This document shows, in pieces, positions 1 through 7,245 of a stretch of DNA of 42,299 bases. Positions within the stretch are counted from its first letter, which is position 1. Each line of letters starts with the position of its first letter. Below the pieces are notes generated by a model, which ran no database searches, was not told the origin of the DNA, and was given only the letters and a program-made list of their open reading frames with translations. A program made the position numbers and the translations under genes. The stretch is taken from contig CALLZJ010000055.1 in the NCBI GenBank assembly GCA_937858435.1, positions 1 to 42,299 of the forward strand. The letters are read 5' to 3'. The stretch comes from an uncultured bacterium (GTDB taxonomy: Bacteria > Planctomycetota > Planctomycetia > Gemmatales > HRBIN36).

Positions 1-88
1 TCCCCTGCTCTTGCGGCTGCTCGCCAGGCGTATAGCCCGACATCTTGCGCACTGCCGTCCGAATGAAATTCAGAGCCGAAGCTGTCAC
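1..88 (-). CDS. hisC: Histidinol-phosphate aminotransferase, N-terminal fragment (probable)
   Basis: Only the first 29 or so codons are inside the window; the gene runs off the left edge on the minus strand. From a GTG at 88 the frame ends in RKMSGYTPGEQPQEQG. A '(M)xGYxPGEQP' segment just before the substrate-binding region is how HisC proteins of planctomycetes and relatives usually begin. HisC is a PLP-dependent aminotransferase of histidine synthesis. The GTG lies 13 nt after the stop of the zinc-ribbon gene, and an AGGAG overlapping that stop could serve as its ribosome-binding site. An ATG at 43 is a second possible start but would cut into the conserved segment. The identification rests on a short motif and was not tested against a database. 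Confidence 0.55.
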   Translation of the reverse strand, partial: MTASALNFIRTAVRKMSGYTPGEQPQEQG

Positions 89-101
89 GGGACCGGCACT
101 C

Positions 102-824
102 CTACTTGGCCAGCTTGTCGATTTCTTTCTGCAGGTCGCCGATCTGTTTGAACACATCGCCGAGCATGGGCAGCCCGGGAACGGCCTGACCTCCGACCAC
201 CGTCGCCGACTGCGGTCCCGCTGCCCAGGCAAAAGCCAGGGCGCCGGCCATCCCTACGTTGAGCAAGAGAAAGATGGCATGGACCGTCACGGCGGCTGTG
301 GCATAGGCTTTGCCCCGGCCATGCTGGGCCGCCGCCTGCACTCGGGCCTCACGGGCCAATCGCCAGCCGACCCAGGACACCACGATGCAGGTCAAGCAGA
401 AGGCGAGGTTCATTGCCAGGGCAAAGTGCAGCCCCAAGAGGCTGATCGCACCACCGCCAACTAGGTTGGACGAGAGAAAGAGAACCAGAACAACGGCTCC
501 AAGGTACATGGAGGCCAAGCCAGGAGCGTTATCGTCGACGATAGCCGAACCGGAGGGAGCTGCGGCAGCCCCTTCCACGCTGCGACTGGAGGAGGCGCCA
601 CTGGACCGCACGGGGGGTGGCACGATTTGGGTCTCCTCTTCGTCTTCTGACCCTGCCTCCTCCTGGTCGTGTTCCATCTCCTCGAGATCGGACTCCGTTG
701 CCGGTGGGTCGCCGGGCACGGCCAGGCGGTGGCCGCACCGGGTGCAGGTCGCCTTCTTGCCGGCCAGGCTCGAGTCGGCCTTTAGGCTCTTGCCACACCG
801 CGGACAGTTGAAATGAACGCGCAT
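102..824 (-). CDS. Zinc-ribbon membrane protein of unknown function
   Basis: About 240 residues. The N-terminus carries two CxxC pairs (CPRC, then CTRC about 17 residues later), a zinc-ribbon layout common at the start of planctomycete membrane proteins. An acidic, low-complexity linker rich in Glu, Asp and Ser follows. The second half has about three hydrophobic segments that look membrane-spanning, and the protein ends in a short charged tail. I do not recognise a family beyond the ribbon. The ribbon probably faces the cytoplasm and may bind nucleic acid or protein; this is inference. An in-frame GTG at 833 exists, but the ATG at 824 has a GGTGA five bases upstream. The frame starts only a few bases after the stop of the lipid kinase, so the two are very likely translated from one mRNA. 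Confidence 0.75.
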   Translation of the reverse strand: MRVHFNCPRCGKSLKADSSLAGKKATCTRCGHRLAVPGDPPATESDLEEMEHDQEEAGSEDEEETQIVPPPVRSSGASSSRSVEGAAAAPSGSAIVDDNAPGLASMYLGAVVLVLFLSSNLVGGGAISLLGLHFALAMNLAFCLTCIVVSWVGWRLAREARVQAAAQHGRGKAYATAAVTVHAIFLLLNVGMAGALAFAWAAGPQSATVVGGQAVPGLPMLGDVFKQIGDLQKEIDKLAK

Positions 825-837
825 GGGATTCACCGGG

Positions 838-1737
838 TCAGATAGGAGGTAGGAACATGCGCAGTTGCCGCGGAAGCACGTCCCAGCGGAAACGGTCGCC
901 GGAAAGCGGCTCGCCGTCGAGCGTCAAGGTCATGGGGTGTCGGGCTTCGACTTCCACCCAGGGCACCTGGCGATAAATCGTCTGCGCGTTGCTCGGTGGC
1001 TGATGCAACCGCATGAGATTGGTCACCAGCGTAATGACGTCGTTGTCCTCGAGGTCGGAAATGACGAGGAGGTCGAGCAAGCCATCGTTGACGGCCGCTC
1101 GGGCACAGACTGGCACGCCGCCCCCCGCCAGCCGCCCATTTCCCACGGCCAAGACGAAAACCGGCCCCTCCCACTGCCAGCCAGGCACCCGAACCTTGCA
1201 GAGTGTGGGTTCGAGCACTGGCAAGGCTGCCAGCGACGAGATGAAGTAGGCCATGCCGCCGAACCACCACTTGATGCCCTCTGGAGTGTCGCGGGTGATC
1301 TGCGGCCCTACCCCGCCGCTGGCCATGTTGACGAAGTACTGGTCATTCAGTCGTCCAAGGTCAATCTCTTGGACGGGATCTACCAAGCAGATTCGCAAGG
1401 CATCCCAAGGATCGCCCACGGGCAACTCCAGCCCGACGGCGAAATCGTTGGCGGTGCCCATGGGGATCACCCCAAGCGGCACGGGGGTGGGAAGCTGCAC
1501 GCGGGCCAGGCTGTTCACGATTTCGTGCAGCGTCCCGTCGCCACCGGCAGCCACGATCCCATCCACGCCCCGCTCGTGTGCTTCGGCAGCATAGATGGCC
1601 GCGTCGCCAGGTTCCCAGGTCACTCGCGGAGTGATGCGGTGCCCCAGGGACCGAGCCCTGGTCACGGCAGCCCGCAGTTCGGGGTGCGACGCCGCCTTGG
1701 CGTGCATGATCAAATGCAAGTGGCGCGCTGCCGCCAT
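838..1737 (-). CDS. YegS/BmrU-type diacylglycerol (lipid) kinase family protein
   Basis: 299 residues, the normal size for bacterial YegS/DgkB-type lipid kinases, which use ATP to phosphorylate diacylglycerol or related lipids at the inner membrane face. The nucleotide-binding signature is intact: AAGGDGTLHE at about residues 63-72 and the downstream PMGTANDFA at about 92-100. The C-terminal half has the beta-rich fold pattern of the family, including a TLDGEPL segment near the end. It is followed almost directly by the zinc-ribbon membrane protein gene. Upstream is a long, comparatively AT-rich spacer with two hairpins. The exact lipid substrate cannot be read from the sequence. Confidence 0.88.
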   Translation of the reverse strand: MAAARHLHLIMHAKAASHPELRAAVTRARSLGHRITPRVTWEPGDAAIYAAEAHERGVDGIVAAGGDGTLHEIVNSLARVQLPTPVPLGVIPMGTANDFAVGLELPVGDPWDALRICLVDPVQEIDLGRLNDQYFVNMASGGVGPQITRDTPEGIKWWFGGMAYFISSLAALPVLEPTLCKVRVPGWQWEGPVFVLAVGNGRLAGGGVPVCARAAVNDGLLDLLVISDLEDNDVITLVTNLMRLHQPPSNAQTIYRQVPWVEVEARHPMTLTLDGEPLSGDRFRWDVLPRQLRMFLPPI

Positions 1738-1875
1738 GGCAACATCAACCCCGAACGGCCGATCCCTGCTTCATTCTACCGCAGCGGCTGCCCGGCCGCG
1801 CCGGGCATTTTGGCAACGAAATGGAACTTGCGCTCGTGCCGGGATCAATGGTCAGACGGCACACCAAATGAGGTG

Positions 1876-1918
1876 ACCGGGAGTCCAGGTGGGCTCGCCA
1901 GCCCACTGGGCTCCCGGT
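1876..1918. terminator. Long GC-rich hairpin (possible terminator or structured RNA)
   Basis: ACCGGGAGTCCAGGTGGGCT pairs with AGCCCACTGGGCTCCCGGT across a four-base loop, giving a stem of about 19 bp with one mismatch and one bulge. It lies between nadC and the lipid kinase gene, both on the minus strand, and has no T-tract on either side. A Rho-independent role is therefore uncertain; it could protect an mRNA 3' end. Confidence 0.45.
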
Positions 1919-1937
1919 TGTTGGGAAGGGAGGAACA

Positions 1938-1968
1938 GCTAAGGTTGGGACTCGCAACCAGCCTTAGC
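1938..1968. repeat. Second hairpin next to the 1876-1918 hairpin
   Basis: GCTAAGG and CCTTAGC form a perfect 7-bp outer stem, and GGTTG/CAACC offers an overlapping alternative inner pairing. It sits 19 bp from the previous hairpin in a region without genes. Confidence 0.4.
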
Positions 1969-2030
1969 AGTTGAAGTTAACTGCACAACCCGTGCCAAAG
2001 CATGAGCACGATCTCACCAGATTGAACTCG

Positions 2031-2046
2031 AATGACACAAGTCATT
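2031..2046. promoter_or_regulatory. Perfect inverted repeat, operator-like
   Basis: AATGAC-acaa-GTCATT is an exact 6-4-6 palindrome in the AT-rich spacer about 300 bp upstream of the lipid kinase start. The size fits a dimeric repressor site, but nothing identifies a regulator. Confidence 0.25.
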
Positions 2047-2206
2047 ACTTGACAAACATTTGAATTCAGATTTCCTTATATGACTTCGAAAGAACCGAAA
2101 GCCGGCCGACTGTAGCATTATGATTCACGATGAGAGTTGCGGAATTGAACAATCGCGGCGTTTCGACGCATCCCATTCGCCCGGGACTGTTTGAGCCTCC
2201 CACCTC

Positions 2207-3106
2207 TCAGTTCCTGACGAAATCGAGGGCAACATCCAGGGCGGGCGCGGAGTGGGTTAGAGCCCCGATGCTGATAAGGTCGACGCCGGTCTCGGCCACG
2301 GCCCGGATGTTCTGCAGCGAGATGCCGCCCGACGCTTCCAGCCGAACGCTAGGAGCCTGGTCATCACGTCGGGCCACAGCGGCACGAAGCATGCCGACGT
2401 CCATGTTGTCGAGCATGATGATGTCAGGCTGGGCGGCCAAGGCGGCATCTAGTTGGTCGAACGTCTCGACTTCGACCTCGATGGGAACGGAGCGGTCGTA
2501 CTCTGCCCGGGCGGCGTCGACGCCACGTCGAACGGCTCCGGCCCCGCCGCCGATCGCGGCCAGGTGATTGTCCTTGAGCATGACGGCATCGAAGAGCCCC
2601 TGACGATGGTTCGTGCCACCGCCGCAACGGACGGCATACTTCTCAAGCCGCCGCCAGCCGGGCAGCGTCTTGCGGGTGTCCAACACCTGGCAAGGCAGCC
2701 CTTGGACCGCGGCAACGAACCGTTGGGTCAGGCTGGCGATGCCGCTCAGCCGCTGGACAAAGTTCAGTGCAGTCCGCTCCGCGGTAAGGAGTGCCCGCAG
2801 AGGCCCGGCCACCTCGGCGACCACGGTTCCCGCGGCGACTGCAGTCCCATCGGCGACCAGAGGTGTGAAATCGCAGCGGGCATCGAGACGAGCAAACACA
2901 GCCGCGGCGATCGGCAGTCCCGCAATCACTCCGGCCGAACGCGCGACAAAGCGGGCGACGCCGGAGCCGTCAGCGGGGATGACGGCCTGCGAGGTCAGGT
3001 CCCCGGCATGATCCAGGTCCTCAGCCAGGGCCAAGGCGATGAGGGTGTCGGCCGCCTGGGCTTCGGCCGCGCTCCATTCCGGGTGAGCCACGATGCACCG
3101 TCCCAT
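2207..3106 (-). CDS. nadC: Nicotinate-nucleotide pyrophosphorylase (quinolinate phosphoribosyltransferase)
   Basis: About 299 residues, the usual NadC length. It converts quinolinate and PRPP to nicotinate mononucleotide, CO2 and pyrophosphate in de novo NAD synthesis. Family signatures are present in order: AEDL..GDLTS near the N-terminus, ALNFVQRLSGIA, LDTRKTLPGWR (about 142-152), CGGGTNHR (about 161-168), MLKDNH (about 176-181), and a C-terminal ASGGI..NI phosphate-binding segment. These include the basic residues that bind quinolinate and PRPP. The longest frame begins with a TTG at 3121; I prefer the ATG at 3106, although neither has a good ribosome-binding site. No other NAD gene is next to it. 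Confidence 0.93.
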   Translation of the reverse strand: MGRCIVAHPEWSAAEAQAADTLIALALAEDLDHAGDLTSQAVIPADGSGVARFVARSAGVIAGLPIAAAVFARLDARCDFTPLVADGTAVAAGTVVAEVAGPLRALLTAERTALNFVQRLSGIASLTQRFVAAVQGLPCQVLDTRKTLPGWRRLEKYAVRCGGGTNHRQGLFDAVMLKDNHLAAIGGGAGAVRRGVDAARAEYDRSVPIEVEVETFDQLDAALAAQPDIIMLDNMDVGMLRAAVARRDDQAPSVRLEASGGISLQNIRAVAETGVDLISIGALTHSAPALDVALDFVRN

Positions 3107-3177
3107 GCCGCTGGGGGTCAAGAAGGGGGATTCCGCTCGTTCATCCTATGGACTGTCGGCATGGGCCCAAATGCAAG

Positions 3178-3210
3178 GACGCCGCCGGAGACAAGGCTCG
3201 CGGCGGCGTC
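3178..3210 (-). terminator. Terminator after the coiled-coil protein gene
   Basis: GACGCCGCC and GGCGGCGTC form a perfect 9-bp stem around a 15-base loop. It begins 29 bp past the minus-strand stop at 3239, and on that strand is followed by a modest T-rich run (TTGCATTT). Confidence 0.55.
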
Positions 3211-3238
3211 AGGCGATGGTCGGTCGATTTGAGTCGCG

Positions 3239-4030
3239 TTACTTGCCAGCCACTTCGCCCCGACCCAGGTAGCTGTCGATCTCCACGGTGACATTCGTGC
3301 CACTGCGGCCCTGACGGGTGCTGGAGGTCGGGACCTCATCTTGGCGGATCTTCAACTCGATCACGCGGGTTTCGATCTGCTCTTCCAGGCGGTCGACCAG
3401 TTCCTTGAGTTGCTGCACGTCGGCAAGCTGCTCGTCGGTGAGGGCATGCTTGTTCTTCAGTTCCGAGGCCTTCAGCATTTCAAGATTGGTCCGCAGGGAG
3501 ACAATCCGCTGCTCCAGGTCGAGGCGCTGCTCACGCAGATTCTCGCGCTGGGTCTTGATGAACTCGAGCCGCTGCTGGCCCTGCTCCTTGGCAGCAGACT
3601 TGTTCCGCAGCAGCCCCTCCGCCGTCTTGACTTCCTTAAGCTTGCGCTCGAGATTCAAGAGCTTGCGGTCGGTTTCCAGGTTGGTGCCGCTGGCCAGGCG
3701 GTTCTTGACCTCGTCGTTAAGGATTTGCAGTTCAGCCTTCATCCGCTCGACGTTGCCCTGGGCCGTCTCGACGTCCCGCTCCAGCCGTTGCATGCCCTGA
3801 ATCTGGGCCGCGAGAGCATTGACGAGCCGCTCGTCGGTCTTGTCCAGGCTGGCGAGGAGGTTTTCGGCGCGCTTGATTTCGAAGTCGAGCGGAACGACCT
3901 TCTTAAAGGACAGCCGCATCTCCTTCCAGCCCGTCGACAAGTAGCTCATGGCTTCGCGGCCGGTCGCCGATCCCGACACCCAGACGGCCACCAGCAGCAC
4001 GCCGCCCACCAGCAGCAGTTTCTTGCACAT
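3239..4030 (-). CDS. Exported coiled-coil protein of unknown function
   Basis: 263 residues from the ATG at 4030. The start MCKKLLLVGGVLLVAVWVSG is a basic-hydrophobic export signal or N-terminal anchor; the longer open frame from a GTG at 4177 adds 49 residues unlike a protein N-terminus. From about residue 50 to 235 the sequence is almost wholly charged heptad-like helix (many Glu, Lys, Arg, Leu; for example RLEEQIETRVIELK), predicting a long coiled coil. The tail is polar with Ser and Thr. No catalytic motif is visible. It may be a structural or tethering protein of the periplasm or inner membrane. It is divergent from rdgB across a 200-bp gap and ends at a strong hairpin. Confidence 0.75.
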   Translation of the reverse strand: MCKKLLLVGGVLLVAVWVSGSATGREAMSYLSTGWKEMRLSFKKVVPLDFEIKRAENLLASLDKTDERLVNALAAQIQGMQRLERDVETAQGNVERMKAELQILNDEVKNRLASGTNLETDRKLLNLERKLKEVKTAEGLLRNKSAAKEQGQQRLEFIKTQRENLREQRLDLEQRIVSLRTNLEMLKASELKNKHALTDEQLADVQQLKELVDRLEEQIETRVIELKIRQDEVPTSSTRQGRSGTNVTVEIDSYLGRGEVAGK

Positions 4031-4230
4031 CGTTGCTTGCCCCTTCAGAAATGGTGCTTGGGGGGATTCCCCGTGTCTTCCGTGGCCGGCCCGACATGGG
4101 TCGGCGTACAGCAAGTTGTTCGCTGGACCGAGCCCTGGATTTAAGCCAGTTCGCCGATTTTTCCACCTCGCCCACACGAGCTATACAACAAGGACCAACT
4201 GTTCCCTCCCCGTCTGCTGGAAGGCACCTT

Positions 4231-4842
4231 ATGCCGCGCCGCTTGGTCATCGGCAGCCGCAATCGCAAGAAGATTGAGGAATTGCGGCCGCTCCTTGCCG
4301 ACCTGCCTTTGGAACTGGTTCCCGTCACGGCATTCTCCGACGTGCCCGAAATCGCCGAGGATGGAACCAGCTTCCTGGAGAATGCCACGAAGAAGGCGGT
4401 TGGCGTGGCGTGGGCAGCCCGAGAGTGGACGCTGGCCGAGGACAGCGGACTGGTCGTTCCCGCACTCAGCGGCGCTCCGGGCATCCACTCGGCCTACTAC
4501 GCCGGCCGGCACGGAGCAGACGCTGAAAACAACGCGAAGCTCATGGCCGAGGTCGCCAACCTCCCGGCCGAAAAGCGTGATGCCCACTACGTTTGCGTCG
4601 CGGTGTTGGCCGATCCAGAAGGCACGGTAGTGGCCAGCAGCGAGGGCCGCTGCCATGGTCGGCTGCTGACTGAACCCAGCGGCTCCAGCGGCTTCGGCTA
4701 CGATCCCCTATTCCTTGTCCCCGAGTTCCACCGCACCTTTGGCGAGCTAAGTCCTCTTATCAAGCAGGTGCTCAGCCACCGATCACGTGCCATCGCAGGC
4801 CTGCGGCCAGCCTTGAAGCAGATGCTCGGTGCCGGAGCGTGA
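4231..4842 (+). CDS. rdgB: XTP/dITP diphosphatase (RdgB/HAM1 family)
   Basis: 203 residues, standard for the family, which removes non-canonical purine triphosphates (dITP, XTP) from the nucleotide pool by hydrolysis to monophosphate and pyrophosphate. The N-terminus LVIGSRNRKKIEEL matches the usual 'ATxNxxKxxEL' nucleotide-binding start. The metal-site segment AEDSGLVV and the C-terminal SGFGYDPLF..SHRSRA are present. One oddity: the usual SARYAG after the metal site reads SAYYAG. The ATG at 4231 is preceded by GGAAGG at good spacing; an in-frame ATG at 4033 would add 66 residues unrelated to the family. The next gene begins 37 bp downstream. Confidence 0.92.
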   Translation: MPRRLVIGSRNRKKIEELRPLLADLPLELVPVTAFSDVPEIAEDGTSFLENATKKAVGVAWAAREWTLAEDSGLVVPALSGAPGIHSAYYAGRHGADAENNAKLMAEVANLPAEKRDAHYVCVAVLADPEGTVVASSEGRCHGRLLTEPSGSSGFGYDPLFLVPEFHRTFGELSPLIKQVLSHRSRAIAGLRPALKQMLGAGA

Positions 4843-4879
4843 TTGCGCGTCTGCGCCATGGACCTCATAGGATGGTTCC

Positions 4880-6073
4880 ATGGCCACGACAGCTCAAGTG
4901 CTCCTCTTGCCCCGCCGCGCCAAGCCCTTTTACGCGCGCCACCCCTGGGTCTTTGCCGGCGCCATCGCCTCCCTCGACGGCGATCCGGCGGACGGCGACG
5001 CCGTCGAAGTCTTCTCCCATGGCGGCGCCTTCATTGCCCATGGGCTCTACAACGGCCGTAGCCGCATTCGCGTCCGGCTCTATTCCTGGCTTCACGACCA
5101 GCCTATTGACGACAACTTCCTCAAGTCTCGGCTCGACCAAGCCCTGGCTCTCCGCCGCGACGTACTGCGGCTGACCGGCCCGCAACAAGCCTGCCGCCTG
5201 GTCTTCAGTGAGAGCGACGGGCTGTCCGGTCTGACCGTGGACGCCTACGACCGCTGGCTCATCCTGCAGTTCACCAGTCTGGCCCTGGCCCAACGCCGCG
5301 ACCGCTTCGTCGATCTCCTCCGTTCACTGGTCCAGCCCGAGGGCATCTACCTGCGGACCGAACGAGGCATCGGCGAGCAGGAGGGCGTCGAACTCCAAGA
5401 CGGCCTTCTCTGGGGGGCACTCCCGGAGGGCCCAATCACAATCGTCGAGCATGGAGTGCGCTTTCTGGTCAACCTGCGCGAGGGGCAGAAGACGGGTTAC
5501 TACTTAGACCAGCGGGACAACCACCAGGCCGTGGCCAAGTACGCCCCGGGCCGTCGAGTGCTGGACGCCTTCTGTTACACTGGGGGATTCGGGCTGCATT
5601 GTGCCCGGGCCGGGGCGGCCGAGGTGGTCGGCATCGACGGCTCCGAGCCGGCCCTGGAATTGGCCCGCCAGAATGCGGCCGTCAACGAATTCTCGCAAGT
5701 CAGTTACGAACGAACCGACGTCTTCCGCTGGCTCGAAGAAGCAGCCAAGGCCAAGCGAAAGTTCGACCTCATCGTGCTCGATCCCCCCAAATTTGCCCGG
5801 TCGTCGCGGGCGATCGACACGGCCCTGTCGGGCTACCGCCGCCTCTTCGCTCTGGGGATGCTGCTCCTTGAACCCGGCGGAATCCTGGTCATTTGCTGTT
5901 GTTCCGGGGTCATCACGCCCGCCCAACTCGAAGAAGTCCTGGCCCAGGTGGCCACCGAGGCCAAGCGCCCGGTCCAACTCCTGGAGCGGCATGGCCAGCC
6001 TCCCGACCACCCCGTCAGCGTGGCCTGCCCCGAAACCTCATACCTCAAATGCCTGATCGCTCGGGTGCTGTGA
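4880..6073 (+). CDS. rlmI: Class I SAM-dependent rRNA methyltransferase, RlmI/YccW type
   Basis: 397 residues, the family's normal length. RlmI-type enzymes place a 5-methyl group on a cytosine of 23S rRNA. An N-terminal PUA-like RNA-binding part (about 5-75, with RHPWVFAGAI) is followed by a linker domain and a Rossmann methyltransferase. GQKTGYYLDQR (202-212) is a strong family signature. SAM motif I is VLDAFCYTGGFG (227-238), motif II is GIDGS, and motif IV is LDPPKF (300-305). The C-terminal cysteine cluster CCCSG (339-343) sits where the family has its Cys-Ser-Cys-Ser motif. It follows rdgB at 37 bp, probably in one transcript. The exact target base is inferred from the family. Confidence 0.88.
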   Translation: MATTAQVLLLPRRAKPFYARHPWVFAGAIASLDGDPADGDAVEVFSHGGAFIAHGLYNGRSRIRVRLYSWLHDQPIDDNFLKSRLDQALALRRDVLRLTGPQQACRLVFSESDGLSGLTVDAYDRWLILQFTSLALAQRRDRFVDLLRSLVQPEGIYLRTERGIGEQEGVELQDGLLWGALPEGPITIVEHGVRFLVNLREGQKTGYYLDQRDNHQAVAKYAPGRRVLDAFCYTGGFGLHCARAGAAEVVGIDGSEPALELARQNAAVNEFSQVSYERTDVFRWLEEAAKAKRKFDLIVLDPPKFARSSRAIDTALSGYRRLFALGMLLLEPGGILVICCCSGVITPAQLEEVLAQVATEAKRPVQLLERHGQPPDHPVSVACPETSYLKCLIARVL

Positions 6074-6166
6074 AACCGTTGTCCGGCCAAAGGGGTAGGC
6101 ATAGGATGAACCCACGGCGCCGGCGGGACCGGCCGCCCACTTCCTTCAATTCCGGAGAGACTGCCG

Positions 6167-7177
6167 ATGTGTCCGACGCTGTCCGCCTGGACTCGCCGTT
6201 CGATGTGCCTGTTGCTCGCGGCGGTGCTGCTGGCTCCCGCCCCGGCCCGCGCGCAGGAAAAACTACTGCCCGAAAACACCGAAATGGTCTTCTCGTTCAA
6301 CCTGAAGACCATGGTCGAGTCGCCTCTCTTCGCCAAGCAGATCCAGCCCAAGATCAAGGAGCGGTTGGACGCGAACACCCAGATCATGGGTGTCATGAAG
6401 GCCATGGGCTTCGACCCGTTTAAGGACCTGACCTCCATCACCGTGGCAGTGAGTGGCTTCCAGGTCGACCTCGCCGGTGGACCGCCGCGCCCCGACGCGG
6501 AGACGCTCATCATCGTCCGCGGCAACTTTGACGTGGCCAAGATCGAAGCCAGCGTGAACTCGTTGGTGGCGGCCGGCGGCCAGGAACGCGTCATCACGTC
6601 CAAGCTTGGCTCCCGCAACCTCTACGAGGTCAAGGAAGTCGGTGAGAAGTCGATGTACGCCTGCTTCGTCGACGGCACCACCATGGTGGCTGGCACCGCC
6701 AAGGACGAAGTCGAAAAGGCGATCGCCCGTCACGAAGGTCGGGGCCCGGCGACGCAGAAGAAGGAGTTCACCACCCTGCTCGCCAAGGCCGACACCCGCC
6801 AGGCGATGTGGGGCGTGATCAGCCTGCCCGAGTCGATCCGGACGCTCATGCAGGGCGCGCCGCAGGGCGAAGTCTTCGAGAAGGTCGAAGGCATGACCAT
6901 GTTTGTCAGCATCAAGGAAGGGGTCATCTTCGAACTGAACACCTTCGCCACGGATGCCGCAGGCGTCGAGCAGATCAAGCAGATGATGGAGCAGGTCAAG
7001 CAGATGGCTGGCATCCTCAGCCTGCAGGCCCAGGATCCGGAATCCGGCAAGATGATCTCCGACATCGTTTCCGGCATCACGATCGGCGACTCCGAGCGTG
7101 ACAAGGTCGTGTCGCTCCGCATCGAGATCAAGGGTTCGGTGTTCGAGCAGATCATGAAGCGGATGAACCAGAACTAG
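6167..7177 (+). CDS. Secreted protein of unknown function
   Basis: 336 residues. A clear signal peptide (basic start, hydrophobic MCLLLAAVLLAP, then ARA-Q cleavage near residue 29) sends it across the inner membrane. The mature part begins PENTEMVFSFNLKTMVESPL and reads as repeated alpha-beta modules resembling planctomycete exported proteins annotated DUF3352-like or hypothetical; I cannot assign a function. A GGAGAG lies eight bases before the ATG. The gene is 93 bp past rlmI and ends at a strong hairpin shared with the convergent kinase gene, so it is the last gene of this plus-strand group. Confidence 0.8.
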   Translation: MCPTLSAWTRRSMCLLLAAVLLAPAPARAQEKLLPENTEMVFSFNLKTMVESPLFAKQIQPKIKERLDANTQIMGVMKAMGFDPFKDLTSITVAVSGFQVDLAGGPPRPDAETLIIVRGNFDVAKIEASVNSLVAAGGQERVITSKLGSRNLYEVKEVGEKSMYACFVDGTTMVAGTAKDEVEKAIARHEGRGPATQKKEFTTLLAKADTRQAMWGVISLPESIRTLMQGAPQGEVFEKVEGMTMFVSIKEGVIFELNTFATDAAGVEQIKQMMEQVKQMAGILSLQAQDPESGKMISDIVSGITIGDSERDKVVSLRIEIKGSVFEQIMKRMNQN

Positions 7178-7197
7178 GTCCACGCCAGATCACGCCA

Positions 7198-7226
7198 GGC
7201 CCGAGGGTATCGCCTACCCTCGGGCC
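7198..7226. terminator. Bidirectional terminator between convergent genes
   Basis: GGCCCGAGGGTA and TACCCTCGGGCC form a perfect 12-bp stem with a five-base loop, placed 21 bp after the plus-strand stop at 7177 and 20 bp after the minus-strand stop at 7246. A short TTCCTC follows on the plus strand. Confidence 0.8.
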
Positions 7227-7245
7227 TTCCTCATGCGCGGCGCTC

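Larger units (their letters stand above)
1738..2206. other. 469-bp intergenic stretch with two hairpins and an AT-rich segment
   Basis: No convincing gene is seen here. The left half holds two strong hairpins (listed separately). The right half, about 1975-2120, is clearly more AT-rich than the surrounding coding DNA and has a perfect 6-4-6 inverted repeat at 2031-2046. A TTGACA at about 2050 has no well-placed -10 partner and would point away from both flanking genes. The region probably contains the 3' end of the nadC transcript and the promoter for the lipid kinase operon. A small RNA is possible. Confidence 0.5.

Noticed and set aside
865-1974. 369-codon plus-strand frame opposite the lipid kinase
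   Set aside because: It mirrors a clear kinase gene, has no recognisable domain, and its product is rich in His, Gly and Arg as expected from antisense GC-rich DNA.
2050-2085. TTGACA with a TTATAT downstream in the 1738-2206 spacer
   Set aside because: Spacing is about 21 bp and the direction does not lead to a supported gene.
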